This document shows positions 29,901-31,928 of a DNA stretch of 31,928 nt, piece after piece. This stretch comes from OMOG01 sp041485845 (GTDB taxonomy: Bacteria; Acidobacteriota; Terriglobia; Bryobacterales; Bryobacteraceae). Every line of letters begins with the position of its first letter. The stretch's first letter is position 1. A program made the translations under genes and the position numbers. The notes beneath the pieces were generated by a model that did not search any database, was not told the DNA's origin, and saw only the letters and a program-made list of their open reading frames with translations. Location of the stretch: the NCBI GenBank assembly GCA_041485845.1, contig JBGPKH010000019.1:1-31928 (forward strand), given 5' to 3'.

Positions 29901-31928
29901 ATGCGAAGGAACTTGAAGAACATACGGAGCGGATTTGGCGTCGCGCCATGGATGCTGATGCGGAGGTTTGTTCTGGTGGCGATGTGTCTGGCCGCGGCCT
30001 CGACGTTGGCCGATACCGTCGCCCAGATTACCACCGACAAGAAGCGTTACTCGGTCGGCGAAACCATGATTATATCGGGCTCTGGGTTTACGGCGAACCA
30101 CTCCGTAAACGTCAGCGTGCTCAGGCCGGACCACTTGACCGATTTTGTGTTCGGTGTCATCGCTGATGCTTCAGGGGCCTTCACAGCCTCCTATACCCCG
30201 GCTGCGCCCGCTGAGCTCGGCCGATACAAGATCACTGCAACGGACGGAACATCCACCGCGACGACCGCATCAACCGAAGCGGATGCCGATTTCGATCTCA
30301 CACAGTGCGCCCAGAATGACAAGATCGGTAACACGCCCCTCGGCTTGGGGTACTGCAACTGGATTGGGAGTTCACTTGGCCAGGGCAACTCGCTGCTCTA
30401 CGAGGGGATTGCCACCGAGCAGCAACTTCTCGTGACGGGCATATCCGCCACACCGGGCTCATTGCACACCATGCGAGTCGGCATCCAGGCGACCAAGGGG
30501 GGAAACCATGCCTATGACTGGCTGGTTTCGGACGCCACAGCGTCTGGCACCGTGCCCGACAGCACCAAAAACTCCCAGAAAGCATCTGCCGAAACCCAAA
30601 TCACCCTACAGTTGAACCGTTGCGGCGACCAACTAGGGGCCAACGCCAAAGCGGCTTGCAATGCCTTGATTAGCGGCGCCACCACTTCGAATACTGTTGA
30701 CATTGACGTACCTGACGACCCCTTTGTTAGCGTCGACGGGTCCACACAAAATCGCATAAACGGGTATGAAGCGCATTTCGGCAACCGCACCGTGCGGCTG
30801 TATACCAACGCCGCCATCACCAACCCCGGCATGACGTTGGAGCACAGGAACAATAAAACCAGCGGCGCCCTTACCACGAGCCCCGGTGGTGACGCTGGGA
30901 TTGACACCTTCATTTGGTTCACGATCACTTGGACTGGCGACAGCACTAGTGCCATGTTAGTTGCAGCAGCCGACATCGCCCTGGGCACCGACGATGGAAC
31001 TGGCCGGGGCTGGGGCACAGGGCGTGGGGCCATCGGTATTCCCGGAGACCCCTACCACTTTTACCTACTCGATGTCGACGGCAATGGCGGGAGTTTGGAC
31101 AATCAGATGTCGGCGGGGGCGGTCTTCACGCCGACTCACCTCACCCTCATCAAGACCGTGACCAACGACAACGGTGGCACGGCGGTGCCGGCAGATTGGA
31201 CGCTGAATGCGTCGGGTCCGTCGACGATCTCCGGCCACACGACCGACCCGGCGGTGACCAACGCGATCGTTTTGGCTGGCACTTACACCTTAGGAGAGTC
31301 GGGACCAACCGGCTACACAGCCAGTTCTTACAGTTGTTCGAAGAACGGAGGCGCCCCTGTAAGCGGCAACTCGATCACGCTGGCCCAAGGCGACAACGCG
31401 ATTTGCACCATCAACAACAACGACAATCCGCCGGCGTTGCACCTGCGCAAGGTAGTCGTCAACGACAATGGCGGCACGGCGGTAGCCACGGACTGGACGC
31501 TCTCGGCGTCAGGGCCAACTCCGCTCAGCGGGACGACGCCAGTCGATAGCGGCGCCACTTTCAGCGCGGGCACCTATAGCCTGTCTGAGAGCGGCCCGGC
31601 CAACTACACGGCCAGCGCCTGGGTCTGCGTGGGCGGCACGCCGGGAGACGCCACGCATATCACGGTAGGTCTGGGGCAGAGCGCTACCTGCACCATCACC
31701 AACAGCGACAATCCGCCGGCGTTGCACCTCCGCAAGGTTGTGATCAATGATAACGGCGGCACGGCGGTAGGCACGGACTGGACGCTCTCGGCGGCGGGGA
31801 CAACCCCGCTCAGCGGGACGACGCCAGTGGATAGCGGCGCCACCTTCAGCGCGGGCACCTATGCCCTGTCTGAGAGCGGCCCGGCCAACTACACGGCGAG
31901 CGCCTGGGTCTGCGTGGGCGGCACGCAA
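29901..31928 (+). CDS. Large secreted protein with prealbumin-fold-like repeats (partial)
   Basis: The frame is open from ATG 29901 (AAGGAAGG eight bases ahead) to the window end, 676 residues and continuing. A signal peptide lies at ~18-40 (MRRFVLVAMCLAAASTLAD); ATG 29952 is an alternative start. Residues ~42-125 look like an Ig/filamin-like domain (YSVGETMIISGSGFTANHSV). Residues ~130-405 are a Cys- and Asn/Asp-rich domain I cannot name. From Leu414 come repeats of the 'prealbumin-like fold' sort (KTVTNDNGGTAVPADWTL ... YTLGESGPTGYTAS ... CTINNNDNPPA) starting at residues 414, 513 and 608. Repeats 2 and 3 are nearly identical. Such proteins are surface or secreted adhesins; paired cysteines suggest a disulfide in each repeat. 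The anchor, if any, is outside the window. Confidence 0.85.
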   Translation, partial: MRRNLKNIRSGFGVAPWMLMRRFVLVAMCLAAASTLADTVAQITTDKKRYSVGETMIISGSGFTANHSVNVSVLRPDHLTDFVFGVIADASGAFTASYTPAAPAELGRYKITATDGTSTATTASTEADADFDLTQCAQNDKIGNTPLGLGYCNWIGSSLGQGNSLLYEGIATEQQLLVTGISATPGSLHTMRVGIQATKGGNHAYDWLVSDATASGTVPDSTKNSQKASAETQITLQLNRCGDQLGANAKAACNALISGATTSNTVDIDVPDDPFVSVDGSTQNRINGYEAHFGNRTVRLYTNAAITNPGMTLEHRNNKTSGALTTSPGGDAGIDTFIWFTITWTGDSTSAMLVAAADIALGTDDGTGRGWGTGRGAIGIPGDPYHFYLLDVDGNGGSLDNQMSAGAVFTPTHLTLIKTVTNDNGGTAVPADWTLNASGPSTISGHTTDPAVTNAIVLAGTYTLGESGPTGYTASSYSCSKNGGAPVSGNSITLAQGDNAICTINNNDNPPALHLRKVVVNDNGGTAVATDWTLSASGPTPLSGTTPVDSGATFSAGTYSLSESGPANYTASAWVCVGGTPGDATHITVGLGQSATCTITNSDNPPALHLRKVVINDNGGTAVGTDWTLSAAGTTPLSGTTPVDSGATFSAGTYALSESGPANYTASAWVCVGGTQ
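31437..31928 (+). repeat. 285-bp coding tandem repeat
   Basis: Copies begin at 31437 and 31722 with TTGCACCT(G/C)CGCAAGGT; the second is cut by the window edge. Over the 69 shared residues only six differ. An older, more divergent copy begins at 31140. The near identity points to recent duplication or gene conversion. Confidence 0.9.

Overview
The window looks like a chromosomal segment of a high-GC Acidobacteriota bacterium of the Solibacter/Bryobacter type. The indicators are an 841-residue MacB/FtsX-like permease of the 'acidobacterial duplicated orphan permease' (ADOP) kind, a 1269-residue Oar-like TonB-dependent receptor with an N-terminal carboxypeptidase-regulatory domain, relics of further receptors of that type, and GC-rich interspersed repeats. 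This assignment rests on recalled gene families, not on a database search.

Layout. (1) 1-4034, plus strand: a tightly packed four-gene operon of ATP-grasp ligase (cut by the window edge), YbdK/GCS2-type carboxylate-amine ligase, M29-type aminopeptidase and a second ATP-grasp protein; it looks like a peptide or amide biosynthesis cassette of unknown product. (2) 4081-7224: a late flagellar operon flgM-flgN-flgK-flgL behind an excellent sigma-28 (FliA/SigD) promoter. (3) 7225-8726, minus: a ygiB/ygiC-like pair (DUF1190-like lipoprotein plus glutathionylspermidine-synthase-like ATP-grasp enzyme), abutting flgL with no gap. (4) 8947-10857: a small unknown protein, a histidine phosphatase, a 53-bp direct repeat and miaE. 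(5) 11013-20222: a LacI-family regulator divergent from the big TonB-dependent receptor (near-consensus promoter), two fragments of a wrecked second receptor, a Tat-exported sulfatase, a third receptor relic, and an inward-rectifier-type K+ channel. (6) 20226-23199: the ADOP permease upstream of the channel gene, and a VPS10/BNR-repeat protein reduced to its two ends.

(7) 23233-28489 is the most unusual part: a row of small toxin-antitoxin-like modules separated by repeat elements. They are an unknown 105-aa protein with a HEPN protein, an MntA/HepT relic on the minus strand, a Doc/Fic-type toxin with a 63-aa partner, an MNT/HEPN pair, and an AbrB-like/VapC pair. Several are damaged. A 155-bp insertion carrying three hairpins and a 4 x 7-bp repeat replaces the C-terminus of the first HEPN protein; the MntA/HepT relic ends at a repeat; and the VapC antitoxin has lost its N-terminus. 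An msrB gene sits among them. (8) 28557-31928: a broken HTH fragment, a complete NarL/FixJ-type response regulator with its own promoter, and the start of a large secreted protein with near-identical 95-residue prealbumin-fold-like repeats that runs off the window.

No rRNA, tRNA, CRISPR array or complete insertion sequence was recognised. Much of the interest lies in gene decay (internal deletions, a probable small inversion, small insertions) and in the repeat families associated with it.
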